Of a DNA stretch of 64,000 nt, positions 39,431-50,869 are shown piece by piece (the first letter of the stretch is position 1; each line of letters starts with the position of its first letter). The notes beneath the pieces were generated by a model that was given only the letters and a program-made list of their open reading frames with translations, was not told the origin of the DNA and did not search any database. The DNA is taken from contig NC_092322.1 of the NCBI RefSeq assembly GCF_036785885.1, positions 13,166,466 to 13,230,465 on the forward strand, given 5' to 3'. Position numbers and translations under genes: made by a program. Origin of the DNA: Coffea arabica. Its lineage: Eukaryota; Streptophyta; Magnoliopsida; Gentianales; Rubiaceae.

Positions 39431-40194
39431 ATGGCTCATGTTTATGACAACTGGGAAAGGCTTGTCCGAGCCACGCTGCGGATGGAGGATCTCCGGATCA
39501 CCGGTGAAAAGACTCCCAGTGAGGTTTCCTCCATATCATCATCCCTCTCATCACCTTCCTTCAATTCTAGAACTGCATCATCTTCCTTCAAATTTAGTAA
39601 AACTGCTGCTTCACCTGTGCAATTTTCATCTTTATACTTGTCCAGCTTTTTGCTGGCAGCGGCGGGACGGGCATTTGAATATGCTGAAATTCTTGAAGCT
39701 ACAGATCGCTTGAGTGAATCGAATCTCATCAAGCGTGGACGCTCCGGGGATCTGTTTCGTGGTAGGTTGAGAGATAAAAGTAATGTTGTAGTCAAAAAAA
39801 TTGATTTGTCTTCCTCTGTTGAGAAGCAAGAGAGATTGGTAACAGAGTTGGGAGTTTTAGGGAAGGTTTCCCATAATAGACTGGTTCCTCTGCTGGGGTA
39901 TTGCTTGCAGAATAAGAACAATGATGACAGGTTTCTGGTTTACAAGTATATGCCTTACAAGGATTTGTCGAGTTTTCGTGGATTGGAGAGTGATGGTAAT
40001 GACAGTTCCCAATCGCTGGATTTTGTTAGGAGGATGAAGATTGCAATTGGAGCTGCAGAGGGTCTGTGCTACCTACATCACGAATGCGTTCCACCTCTTG
40101 CTCACAGGTACCTGAAATAATTGAGCATGTTTCAGGTATACTTTTGTCTTTCAGTAGCAATATTTTGCAATTTGAGTTAATTAGGAGATTTGCT

Positions 40195-40232
<38 letters not shown>

Positions 40233-42383
40233 TATATACATATATATACACACACATATATAGAGTTGAGATTGAAAAATATATTTCAATCATTGGGGCC
40301 TGTAATCATTTTGGCCACCGATATTTCAACCTTATCACTCTCATAAAAAACATCTATCCCTAACCACCACCTCATATACCCGAAAAGGACATTAAAAAAA
40401 AAAAATTACTACAGCCACATGAAAAGTTGAAAAGTGTTCACCCTAAAGAGATTGATAAAAATGGCTGATAAGAATTTATTATAAATGCATTTTGGTGGCA
40501 CTAGTTTTGTACTCTTGAACTTGTTTTGAATATGCATATGATACTAGACCATTGGATGGTCAAGTTGGTTGGCTTTGCTTATCAGCACTCTTGCTTAGGA
40601 AATAAAAGAGAGACCTGATGGACGTTGGTTTGAAGCCTTTGTATTTAGCATTCTATTACTTCCTTTAGTCTTCCTTATCATCTGCTTTTGGCATATTCAA
40701 AGTGATGACTCTTCTCCATTTGGTGAGTAATACAAACATGTTTTATGGTCCTGCTGACGACATTCTTTTCCCCTTCCTAAAGGGATATTCAAGCCAGCAG
40801 CATACTCCTCGATGATAGATCTGAAGTACGTTTAGGAAGCTTAAGTGATGTCTGTGCTCAAAAGTGGGAGACTGAGAGTCATAAACATATGGTTAGCAAG
40901 TTTTTGCGGTTGCCACTGTAAGTAGTCCAGATACCTCATTTCACTTCAACGTCTTAGCTTGGAGCATGATTTTGATCCACACCTGTGGTGAGAAATTGCC
41001 TATTTTTCCTTTCCAGCTAAATTTAAAGCCAAGCTACTTTTTACTATATAAATGTTGTTGCCCTGATACAAAGGTACAAAATGGTATTATACACTCCGTT
41101 CTACTTAAGGTACTCATTTGGCTTTTAGATGATTTCCAATTGGAGCTTAGAACAGTACGATCCTTGGATCCTAGATTTTCTGAAAACTGAATGCACTATA
41201 CAAGTTAAGTAGTCTTGCTGACTGTTTAATGGACACATTATATGCTTCCATTCAGAATTAGTCTAAAGAGAGGATCCAGATGTAGATGAATGTTGTGAGC
41301 TATCACCCCATCAGCAATGTAGTATGGATTGCTCTGCTATCAATTAAGATGTTCAACATTCTCGTGAAATGCAGTTTGTTTAGTGTAAATGAAGTCGGAT
41401 TTCAGTTTAGTAACATCTTTGTTGACTCTCTATAAACACATGCAATAGAACCATTGAAGAACATGTTTAGTATGCCGGCTTCAGTCATATAAGCACATGT
41501 AATAGAACCATGCATTGAAGAACTAGTCTTTACTGTCATGTCTGGAACTCACTTATGGAACCATATACTAGCTGGTACTTTTATTACTTGGCATTATCTT
41601 TCTTTAATACAGTTCTCAGGTTATGAAATTGCCTCCCTTCCCTTTTAATAATTGAGACATCTAAGTTACTGTCTTCTGTAGCAGCATTCTATAGCCCTTA
41701 CCAATTTGTGCAAATTGCAATGCCACTATTGCACTGCAAAATTATTCTGAATAAGGGCTCTAATAGAGGAAAATTTTCCCCCCATGCAGGAGATCTGATC
41801 AAGGTCCATCTGGTAAGTAAACCTTTCTTCTCATTGCAGCTTTTTGTTTGTCCTCTTTACTTCTTTTTCCCTCCATTTGATGCTCAACTCTGTCATACGG
41901 TCACTGCCCAGATCAATTTTTGGTCTTTATGCGAAATTTTGCAATGCAAAATAATTGGAGGTTTTCCCCCCTCACCTAACTATTTACTTGAAATTTTTTT
42001 TTGGCTTGACATGTTCAGGTAGCCCAGAGGCTGCATGGGAGGATGATGTCTATTGCTTTGGGAAGATTCTGCTTGAGCTTGTTACAGGAAAGCTAGGTAT
42101 GAGTGCATCATCTAGTGATGCTGCCATGAAGGAGTGGTTGGAGCAGACACTACCCTTGATTAGCATTTATGAAAAGGAACTTCTGCCAATAATTATCGAT
42201 CCATCCTTGATCATAGACGAAGATCTATTGGAGGAAGTATGGGCTGTGGCTATAGTTGCTAGGTCTTGCCTCAATCCTCGACCTTCAAGGCGACCACTGA
42301 TGAGATATGTTCTTAAAGCTCTGGAAAACCCTCATGAAGTATTGAGGGAGCCCATTGACTCCCTTCTCATCAGGGTAGAATAA
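39431..42383 (+). CDS. Ectodomain-less LRR-RLK-related pseudokinase, copy 1
   Basis: Closest to the cytoplasmic part of the LRR receptor kinase At2g16250. Exons: 39431-40107, 40783-40917, 41790-41812 (a 23-bp microexon) and 42019-42383; 399 aa. The start MAHVYDNWERLVR is shared with the tandem copy. A Ser-rich linker (about 30-70) precedes the kinase-like domain AFEYAEILEATDRL. The ATP lysine is kept (VVVKK, 122), and HRD is present (225-227). But the catalytic loop reads HRDIQASS, lacking the Lys and Asn, and the DFG aspartate is replaced (LGSLSD). Phosphotransfer is therefore unlikely; a scaffold or decoy role is an inference. DDVYCFGKILLELVTGK and the C-lobe WLEQTLP...ARSCLNPRPSRRPLM are intact. 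There is no signal peptide, LRR or clear membrane segment, and none of these is encoded in the 4 kb upstream. Confidence 0.85.
40197..40263. repeat. (TA)n microsatellite in intron 1
   Basis: A long imperfect TA run with CA interruptions in the first intron of pseudokinase copy 1. Confidence 0.9.
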
Positions 42384-43191
42384 CTACTTCCTCAACAAGC
42401 AACAACAAGTTTAGTGTCTTGAAATTTGGCCAAGGCAATATTGATTTGGTCAAGTTCATGGCCCATGAGTTCGATAATCGATTGGATCGGATAATAAAAA
42501 AACTAAAAAAATGAGAGAAAATTTTCTCTTGAGTTTGTAACTCATTTACACATTTGATGGATTTAGACTCAACACAAACAGTTCCACTTAAAAAGTTATA
42601 GAAATTAAGGTAGAATTGTAAATTGCAAAATATATAGGTCAATTATACATTTTCTTGAAACATTGAGGGGTCAAAACAAAAAAACCACTATTTCTTCTCC
42701 CTTTGCACACGGTATCTCTGTCCTTTCCTCTTCCACACATGCATACAAAACACAAATAGAAACTAACGCATGACACCTCTTCTTTTCTTCGTTATCTTCC
42801 TAAGTTGTGTCTCAATCGGACTTTTTGAGTGGTCTCGGCGGTTCAATCTCGATTCATCTCGACTCATAAATATAGCACATAAATTAAACTATCACAATTT
42901 GTTAAATTTTTTTTCGTGTTGAAACAATAACCAATTGTATTGATTTAAATATGAATTGAATAATCAATATTCTTCTGCTTATTCATCTTTTGAGGCTATG
43001 AAAGAATTGAATGTTGCTTTTTTTTTTTTAAAAAAAAAAATTGAAATAATTACCTTTAATCTATTTGCTTTTTTTTTTTTTTAAATAACTTTTGCCTCCT
43101 TTCAATTTATAGCCCTCAAAGTGAATAAACACCAATATTGCAAGCATGGAAAAATCGCAAAACATTAAAATCTAGTATTTCACTTCGCTCA

Positions 43192-43231
<40 letters not shown>

Positions 43232-43590
43232 ATTTCCTTGTATTTTCATCATAAGTTGAATTTCCTAAACAGGCCATCTTTTTCTGCTAAGATTGGCTTT
43301 AACATGGCTTAGCTCGAATACCCAAACAAAAAAGTGGAAAAATCCAATTGAAATTAGAGGTTAGCTAACTTTGGAAGGAAACGAAACCGTACAAAGGTTT
43401 CCTCGAATCGGACGGAATTTGGCCATAGAGTGCAAAGGCAGAAAGGAGCTTGACAGCAAGACACGCCCATCAAACAAGACAAAAGCCGGCCTTAGTGGTC
43501 TGGTCGGACGGTGTTGAAAAGAGTTCGAGATTTTCACAAAGAGCGTTGACTTTGAGAGCTAAAAAGCACGAGTAAGATATCCGAATAAAG
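42384..43590. other. Intergenic DNA between the two pseudokinase genes
   Basis: Contains the 3' flank of copy 1, poly-T/poly-A tracts near 43018-43082, and a compound (TC)n-(AC)n repeat at about 43194-43231. From about 43540 it resembles the upstream DNA of copy 1 (AGCGTTGACTTTGAGA against AGCGCGTTGAATTTGAGA). Confidence 0.55.
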
Positions 43591-43607
43591 TTGACCCCAA
43601 CTCGTCA
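43591..43607 (+). promoter_or_regulatory. Inverted W-box pair upstream of second pseudokinase
   Basis: TTGACCCCAACTCGTCAA, 102 bp before the start codon. It is the duplicate of the site before copy 1, with both TTGAC cores unchanged although neighbouring bases differ. Confidence 0.45.
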
Positions 43608-43692
43608 ACTCCTGCATTAATCAACAGCACTAATTGTGTGCAACCGAAAAAAAAAATTCATCATTTCATCCTTTGTATGACTTGCTTTCCCC

Positions 43693-46600
43693 ATGGCTCA
43701 TGTTTACGACAACTGGGAAAGGCTTGTCCGAACCATCCTGCGGATGGAGGATCTCCGGTATACCGGCGAAAGGACTCCGAGCGACGTGTCCGCTATATCC
43801 CTCTTGTCATCCTCCTTCAATCTTAGTTCTACTGCTTCTTCCCCTCTCCGGCCAATTTCGTCTTTCAACTTCTCCACCTTACTACTATCAGCAGCTGGAG
43901 AGGCGTTCGAGTACGCTGAAATTCTTGCTGCTACAGGTTACTTGAGCAAATCGAATCTGATCAAGCGTGGACGCTCTGGAGATCTCTTTCGGGGTAGTCT
44001 GCGAGGTAACACTCCTGTTGTGGTCAAGAGAATTGATTTGTCTTCGTCTGTTGAGAAGCAAGCGCGGTTGATAACGGAGTTGGGTGTTTTAGGGAAGGTT
44101 TCGCATAGCAGACTGGTTCCTCTGCTGGGGTATTGCATGGAGAATGGGATTAATGATGACAAGTTTCTGGTTTACAAGTATATGCCTTACAAGGATTTGT
44201 CGAGTTTTCAAGGATTGGAGGGTGATGATGAGAGTTCCCAATCGCTGGATTTTGTTAGGAGGATGAAGATTGCAATTGGAGCTGCCGAAGGGCTGTGCTA
44301 CCTGCATGAGGAATGCAATCCACCTCTTGTTCATAGGTACCTCATGATTTTACTTTACATGTTAATTTTAGGTATAGTTTTATCTCTTTCTTTTCTTCTT
44401 TTTACTGGTTCAAATGAATGAGTAGCAATGTCTTAAAACCGATCGGGCTGCAGTGAGGTCAGGGTCGAGGGTTCAATCGATTAGAATGATAGTAAATAAT
44501 GTTAAAACCATGCTAATAATTTGGGCAACCTATTTTTTTTTTTTGGCCTTTTGGACTGGGTAGCTACGGGTCAAATCTGTTGAACAGGCTAACACGGCTG
44601 AGTTTAGGAAAATTGACGAGTAGTGGTGCATTCCTAGTTTAATGGTCGTTCCAAGAATTTCCTCTGACATGCTTCCCTATTTTATTGGTGGTACAAGAAA
44701 TTTTTGGTACTTAAAATCTTTCTAAAACAACATTGGGGTCACATTCAACACAATTTTTCAATTTTGTTCAAACTTTTCTGCAATCTTCACTCATCAATTC
44801 GTGAAGGATGTTTGTTCAACGCACCATTTGATGGAGTCCATAAAGCGCGTTGAAAATATATATTGGAACTGAAAAAATTTTTCAATTATTGCGGCCTGTG
44901 ATCATTTTGGCCACTAATTCATAATCCAATCACCTCAAATACCCCGGGAAAAAAATTGCTTCAGCCAGACAAAGGTTGGAAAAGTTTGACCTTAAACAGA
45001 TTGATGAAAAGGGGGGCTGATAATATATTATAGATGCATTTTGGTGGCACTTGTTTTGAACATGCACATGTTAGAGTATTGGATGGTCAGGTTGGTTGGT
45101 ATTGATGGTTTCTTGCTTGGAAAATAAAAAAGAGGGACATGATGAATATTTATGGCTTTGTTTGGACTGAAGTTTTCTAATGAAAAATTTTTATATTTTT
45201 CGTGATTATATTTTCTAATTAGCTGTTTAACTCACATATATTAGATCGTTATAGGACATTCTTAGTTTGCAAACTTTGCATTTGGCATTCTATAATGTGC
45301 TATAATCTTCCTTAACATCTGCTTTCGGCATATTCAAAGTGATGACTGTTATCTCTCGCTCACACCTTTAGGATAGATGGATTTCTCGTTGGGGAGCTGC
45401 TTGAATTTTTCGATCATATCCTTGTGGAAATTAGACTTTGTCCTCCAAGATTTAAAAATCTTTTCTATCCTCTCAAAAAAAAAAAAAGAAAGAAAGAATA
45501 TTTCACTTATATCCTGAAAAATTAGCCTTTGCCCCCAAGTCTTTTGCAAAAATGCAAGACAACCCTACTAATCTTGTCCTCAAAATCTGAACCCCTTTTC
45601 TACCATTGTGAGTGGTGATTCTTTTTTGTATGATTCTATAGAATATCTTTTTTCTACAAGCGGCCTTGTTTGCATTGTGATTTTCTGTCAAAAATTTTTT
45701 ACGTTTTCTGTGAATATATTTTTCTATCACCTTTTTACCATATGTATATTAAATCGCTACAATACATTTTCCTACAAAAAAAAAAAAAACCCTAAAAATT
45801 CCTGTTGATGATATTCTTTTCTTATTCCTGAAGGGACATTCAAGCCACTAGCATACTCCTCGATGATAGATTTGAAGTACGCTTGGGAAGCTTAAGTGAG
45901 GTCTATGCTCAAAAGCGGGAGACTACTGAGAGTCGTCAAAATATAATTAGCAGGTTCTTGCGGTTGCCTCAGTAAGTAGCCTTAATACCTGACTTCTACG
46001 TCTTAGCTTGGAGGCATGATTGTGATACACTCTTGTGCTTAGAAAGGAAAAAAGGCAGAAACAATTACCAATATAACGGTTTTTAATTGATGTAAGTTTA
46101 TTTCAACGAGGTATAACTTATTTTCGAATTGATGTAGGTTTGTTTGAACAAGTTATAACTTATTGTGAACTACTTGTATAACTTTGTAACAAAGGCATGA
46201 TATTCAATTGCTCTTCATGTGGATTGTATACATATTAATTGCATCTTTATTATGGAATTGGACATGTTGTTTACAATAACTTACAATTTTTTTTTCCACA
46301 TGTTGTTCACAATAACTTATAAATTTTTTTTTTTTGCACAAGTTGTTCACAATAACTTAAAGCTTTTTTTTTGGGTAAGCGGGGTTTTTTTAGTAAGTAG
46401 GAGGTTTTAAACTCAGAAAACCTCCTACTTATAATCCCTCTCCCCTTACCACTTGACGTTTGTTTGAACAAGTTATAACTTATTGTGAACTACTTGTATA
46501 ACTTTGTGACAAAGGCGTGATATTCAATTGCTCTTCATGTGGATTGTTTACATATTAATTGCATCTTTATCATGGAATTGCACAAGTTGTTTACAACAAC

Positions 46601-48187
46601 TTACAACTTTTTTTTTTTTTTTTGCACATGTTGTTCACAATAACTTATAACCTTTTTTTTTTTTGCACAAGTTATTCACAGTAACTTATAACTTTTTTTT
46701 TTGGGTAAGTGTGGTTTTTTTTTTAGTAAGTAGGAGGTTTTGAATTCAGAAAACCTCCTACTTATAATCCCTCTCCCCTTGCCACTTGACTCATCTTTCT
46801 CCTCACAGTAACATATAATTTGTTAATACTAAGTTACGGCGTTTAAAGTGGTTGTGTTGACAATTGTTCTTGCCTTTCTTTGTGGAGAAGTTGCCTATTT
46901 TTCCTATCCAATTTAATTTGAACGAGGACCTATTTTTTTTAGTGTGCTAATGTTGTTGTCGTAATACAACGATATAAATTAAATGGAACATTCCATTTTA
47001 ATTAAGATTTTTTAGGCAAATATAACTATTCTCGTTACTGATTAGGCAAAAAATATTTACAATGAGAACACAGAAGCTCAGTAACATCACTTACACTTAA
47101 AAAAAAAAGCTCAGTAATATATACAACTGAAGGCAGCCACAGATTTTACACTTTCTTAAGATTCATGTTGCTTTTAGATGATTTCTAATTTGATCTTGGA
47201 ACAGTAAAATCTTGGATCTTTGATCTTCTGAAAGCTATTGTTATGAGCTACCACCACCAGAAATGTAGTATGGATTGCTCAGCTATACAATAAAACATTC
47301 AATTTTTATCATTGAGGCATATAAGTTTTTGTTTTCTTTCTTCTGGAGCAGTATTCTTTAGCTCTTACCACTATTTGCAAGTTGCAATATCACTATTACA
47401 CTGCAAAGTTATTCCAAAATAAGGCTCTGATAAAGAAAATTCTTCCCTAGACGCAGGAGCTCTAATCAAGGCACCTCTGGTAAGCATACCCTTATTTTCT
47501 TTTTTCTTTTTTTTTTTTTGCAGATTTTTCTTTGTCATATTTCTTCGTTTTCCCTCCATTTGATGCTCAATTCTGTTGTCCATCTATATGGTCAGTGCCT
47601 GGGCGATTTTTGGTCTTTGCGTGAAATGTTGCAACTTTGCAATGCATTTTAGATTTTAAGGAGATGTAAAGAGGGAAAGTTTTGAAGGACAACTGAATAT
47701 CTACCTTAAAGTTTTCTTTTACTCATTAACTATTTACCGGACATCTTTTCTTATTTTGACATGTTTAGGTACCCCAGAGGCTACATGGGCGGATGATGTC
47801 TATTGCTTTGGGAAGGTTTTGCTTCAGCTTGTAACAGGAAAGCTAGGTATCAGTGCATCCAGTGAAGCAGTCATGAAGGTGTGGTTGGAGCAGACACTAC
47901 CCTACATCAGCATTTATGATAAAGAGCTTGTGACAAAAATTATCGATCCATCTTTGTTCATAGACGAAGAACTGTTGGAGGAAGCATGGGCTGTGGCTAT
48001 AGTTGCCAGGTCTTGCCTTAATCCCAGACCTTCAATGCGACCCTTGATGAGATTTGTTCTTAAAGCTCTGGAAAATCCTCATGAAGTAGTTAGGGAGCCA
48101 ACTAGCTCCAGCCATGAGATAGAAGAAGAAGAAGTTCTACTTCCTCAACAAGCTACAAGAAATCCTGTGTTTTCAAACATGGATTGA
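43693..48187 (+). CDS. Ectodomain-less LRR-RLK-related pseudokinase, copy 2
   Basis: Tandem paralogue of the upstream gene with identical architecture. Exons: 43693-44336, 45834-45971, 47457-47479 (23 bp) and 47769-48187; 407 aa in frame. It begins MAHVYDNWERLVR. The kinase-like domain runs from AFEYAEILAATGYL with lysine 112 (VVVKR). The loop reads HRDIQATS and the DFG position LGSLSE, so it shares the inactivating changes of copy 1. Lower-domain motifs are DDVYCFGKVLLQLVTGK and ARSCLNPRPSMRPLM. The tail is extended relative to copy 1 and acidic (EIEEEEV), ending VFSNMD. Introns 1 and 2 are longer than in copy 1 because of inserted repeats. An AATAAA at 48298-48303 is a likely polyadenylation signal. 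Intron 1 of both copies keeps similar sequence around CCTGT(A/G)ATCATTTTGGCCAC, so the duplication included introns. Confidence 0.87.
45158..45262. repeat. Dispersed MITE-like repeat, copy 6
   Basis: Starts GGCTTTGTTTGGACTGAAG and holds CTCACATATATTAGATCG, related to the other copies. Located in intron 1 of pseudokinase copy 2. Confidence 0.45.
45662..45785. repeat. Dispersed MITE-like repeat, copy 7
   Basis: Starts GGCCTTGTTTGCATTGTG and holds TATCACCTTTTTACCATATG and ATTAAATCGCTACAATACAT, a clear inverted match to copy 1. Located in intron 1 of pseudokinase copy 2. Confidence 0.6.
46138..46790 (+). repeat. Tandem duplication of a 320-bp unit in intron 2
   Basis: Unit 1 is 46138-46457 and unit 2 is 46458-46790, each starting GTTTGTTTGAACAAGTTAT and ending in CCCTCTCCCCTT(A/G)CCACTTGAC. 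Inside each unit is a set of shorter repeats of TTGCACAAGTTGTTCACA type separated by poly-T runs. Each unit also holds a hairpin with a 14-bp perfect stem, AAGTAGGAGGTTTT/AAAACCTCCTACTT (46395-46430 and 46728-46763). Confidence 0.92.
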
Positions 48188-48639
48188 GCTGTTTGATGAA
48201 CTCAGGGGTCATGGATTCGATTGGTTGGGCCAAAGTATAAAACCGGAGAACTGGATGATGATATTTTGATGCCAGAAATGTACATTAATGATGTATAAAT
48301 AAAGTAGTATAGAAAAATTCCCCTTTAGTTGGTGGTTCATATACATATTTGATTAGTTTAGATCTATATGGTCATGCCTGCATTCTTTTTTCACATAATT
48401 TCAAAGGTTTGCAGCAATCACATGTATGCATGTCTTCGACTCTTTACTGAAATGCAACCAACAAATTTCTGCCAAATAAAATTTATGTTGTTGATCAATG
48501 TCCTGAAGGTAATTCGAATGCAGAAACTTCAATGCATTGACCTTTTCTTAACAAATTGCGGCATCAAAAACTATTAACTTCAGATTCCCTTTTTTTTTTT
48601 TCTTTTATACTTTATTCTTCAAAACATACATTAATTGCA

Positions 48640-49260
48640 AAACGTTTTCTTCACCAAATGAAACCTTTCTAAAGCAGAGAGAAATTAACTGGAGATTCGA
48701 GTTCCTTGTATGTTGTATCTCGCTTCATATAAGCTAGGAGTAGCTCCGTATAATGTACCAAAATTGCTATCATGTTCTGCTCTTTTTAAGAGCTTGAAAC
48801 AAATGCATCATTAACATGTTTCTCTAATGCTCTATGATGGTTTAATGTCAGTGATGGACTGCTGGATATGATCTTCCAAAACAGTATCGACTTTTCCATT
48901 CACCAAAAGGAAACATATATTAGAGGAATATGTTGTCAATGGGACATTTTTACAGTCTTTCTGTGTAATTACATGTCTCACGAACTCATGTAGCGAGTTG
49001 AGGATTATACTCGCGGACCATAACAGATGAAAAGCAAAGGGATAACTTTACGTCTGCGAACGATGGGACAGCAGTGAAAACTTCCTTCAGAAGGGCTACC
49101 AATAAAGTCTGTTCTTGAGAAAGAACAAGAAATACATGCCAGTTAATTCAGTTTGTTAACATTTTTAAATATTGAAATCTTAGCTATTACAAGGGGGAAA
49201 TTTTCATTTAATCAAGAATGAGTACTTGCAGAAAATCCGAAAACACAAAAAATAGGTAAT
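48640..49260 (+). repeat. Duplicated non-coding block, copy A
   Basis: Shares ordered patches with 50870-51780, including CACCAAATGAAACCTTTCTA, ATCTCGCTTCATATAAGCTA, ATATTAGAGGAA, GGACAGCAGTGAAAA and ACATGCCAGTTA. The order and orientation are the same. Confidence 0.8.
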
Positions 49261-49514
49261 TGAACTTTCAACAGTGTGCTTAATATTTTAGGGAATGGGA
49301 AAAAAGAGACAGTTTGGTTTTTTTTCTTTCCTTATAATTAAAGCTTGTCGGTTAATGAGTATTGGATGACAACTTAATTAATTAGGGTCATTTCTCTTTA
49401 CCAAATCATGCTAAAAAATTTTCTGTTAAATTATTATTTGAATTGAGGGATTATTCTTATGTTTTCGATCCTAAAAAGCAAAAGTCAAATCAAAATTTGT
49501 ATTGTCATTTGAAT

Positions 49515-49704
49515 GCATAGTTATTGAACCCAATTCGATAAGGAACTTGGTAGAGGGATCGAGTCAATGGGTCGGTCACTTGTTCAACAATTGAATCATT
49601 GATTGGACTGGTGGATACTAATTTAATATTTATAAATACAAAATAGTAATTTTAATATACGTAAAATGTCTTATTAAGTGCTTTAGATACTAATTGTTGT
49701 ACTT

Positions 49705-49750
<46 letters not shown>

Positions 49751-50290
49751 GAAGATATAAATATTAATAGAAGATTTAATTTCATTTTATTGTACTTTTA
49801 CATAAATAAATAATATAGTCAAATATAAAATAAATTGCATCACTTGTTTTGAAAGATATAGCCTCTTTTTTATTTTTTGTTAAAAAATAAAATAATTTTT
49901 TTAATACTCAAATATTGTCCATTTGAAAGTTGAAAAGATTAATTGTATAATAAAAAAGTAAACAAATTTATTTAAAAAATATTTATTTATCAAATAAAAA
50001 CTTTGCAAGCGGTAAACCCTTGTGCACATTTAAATGAAGATATAATGTACAAAACCTGTTAAGAGCATATATACATTTTGTTTAAGAAACAAAGATCCAC
50101 AACTGTTGTAAAAAAAAAAGGTGGGTCAACTGAAAAACTGAATAGATTCTCAGTTGAATCAACGGATCAAACAGATTTGAACGGATCAATTGCTTGTTCA
50201 GTCAAAATAGAGACTCGATCTGACTTGATACCTAGGTCATGGCGGCCGACCAATTCAACTGTCAAGTCGAGCCAAATTTAATAACTATGC
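49515..50290. mobile_element. Foldback/MITE-like element, 776 bp
   Basis: Ends in an 11-bp perfect inverted repeat GCATAGTTATT/AATAACTATGC. Flanks TTGAAT and TTAAAT are a possible imperfect target duplication. The interior is AT-rich with a long (TA)n run and GATCAA/TTGATC-type words near both ends. It has no coding. Confidence 0.5.
49707..49749. repeat. (TA)n microsatellite
   Basis: About 20 perfect TA units. Confidence 0.9.
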
Positions 50291-50375
50291 TTAAATATCA
50301 TAAGTTACATAAAATTTTTCGTGCGATCCAAGACCTCTAATGTTATAGGGTCAATTGGCCGGTGCGGTAAGTGGC

Positions 50376-50480
50376 CAAGATCGAGCTAATGAGGTCCGGC
50401 TTGATCTAGATTACTCCTTTTATTTTGAAATGAGTGGTTGAAATGAGCAGTTCAGATCAAGTCTCATTAGCCCGATCTTG
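50376..50480. repeat. Inverted repeat
   Basis: Left arm CAAGATCGAGCTAATGAG and right arm CTCATTAGCCCGATCTTG pair with one mismatch; an additional inner pairing is CTTGATCT/AGATCAAG. Confidence 0.8.
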
Positions 50481-50869
50481 ATTCACTCATGTACTTCGAC
50501 AAATGCTTTCTATCTAATTAAATTTGATCATTGGCGTCTGGAAAGTGGCTATTATACATACAAATAATTAATTACAACGCGCCAAATTGATTTGGTGTCG
50601 TTTATGGCATCTGTCAGTGAAAATTTGCTTTCTCCCTATCCGGGGCGGTAGCCTCAGTTGCAGATGAATGCAAAGGCTGCTGTTCTAAAAGATGATTCCA
50701 TGAATGCAAAGGCTGCTGTTCTCCATATCCGGGGCAGTAGCCCCAGTAAGCACCGAAATGTACCCCCGGTTTCCTTTCATTTCTGTGGTCTGCAGCGACG
50801 TCTAAAGCTATCAAGTTTAAATCCTGTTTTTTCCACTTTATCTTCAGGTTTAAAACGTATGTTGCCCCC

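Noticed and set aside
39442-39921. 159-codon minus-strand frame in pseudokinase copy 1
   Set aside because: Antisense to the kinase-like exon, and the corresponding shadow in copy 2 is broken into shorter pieces.
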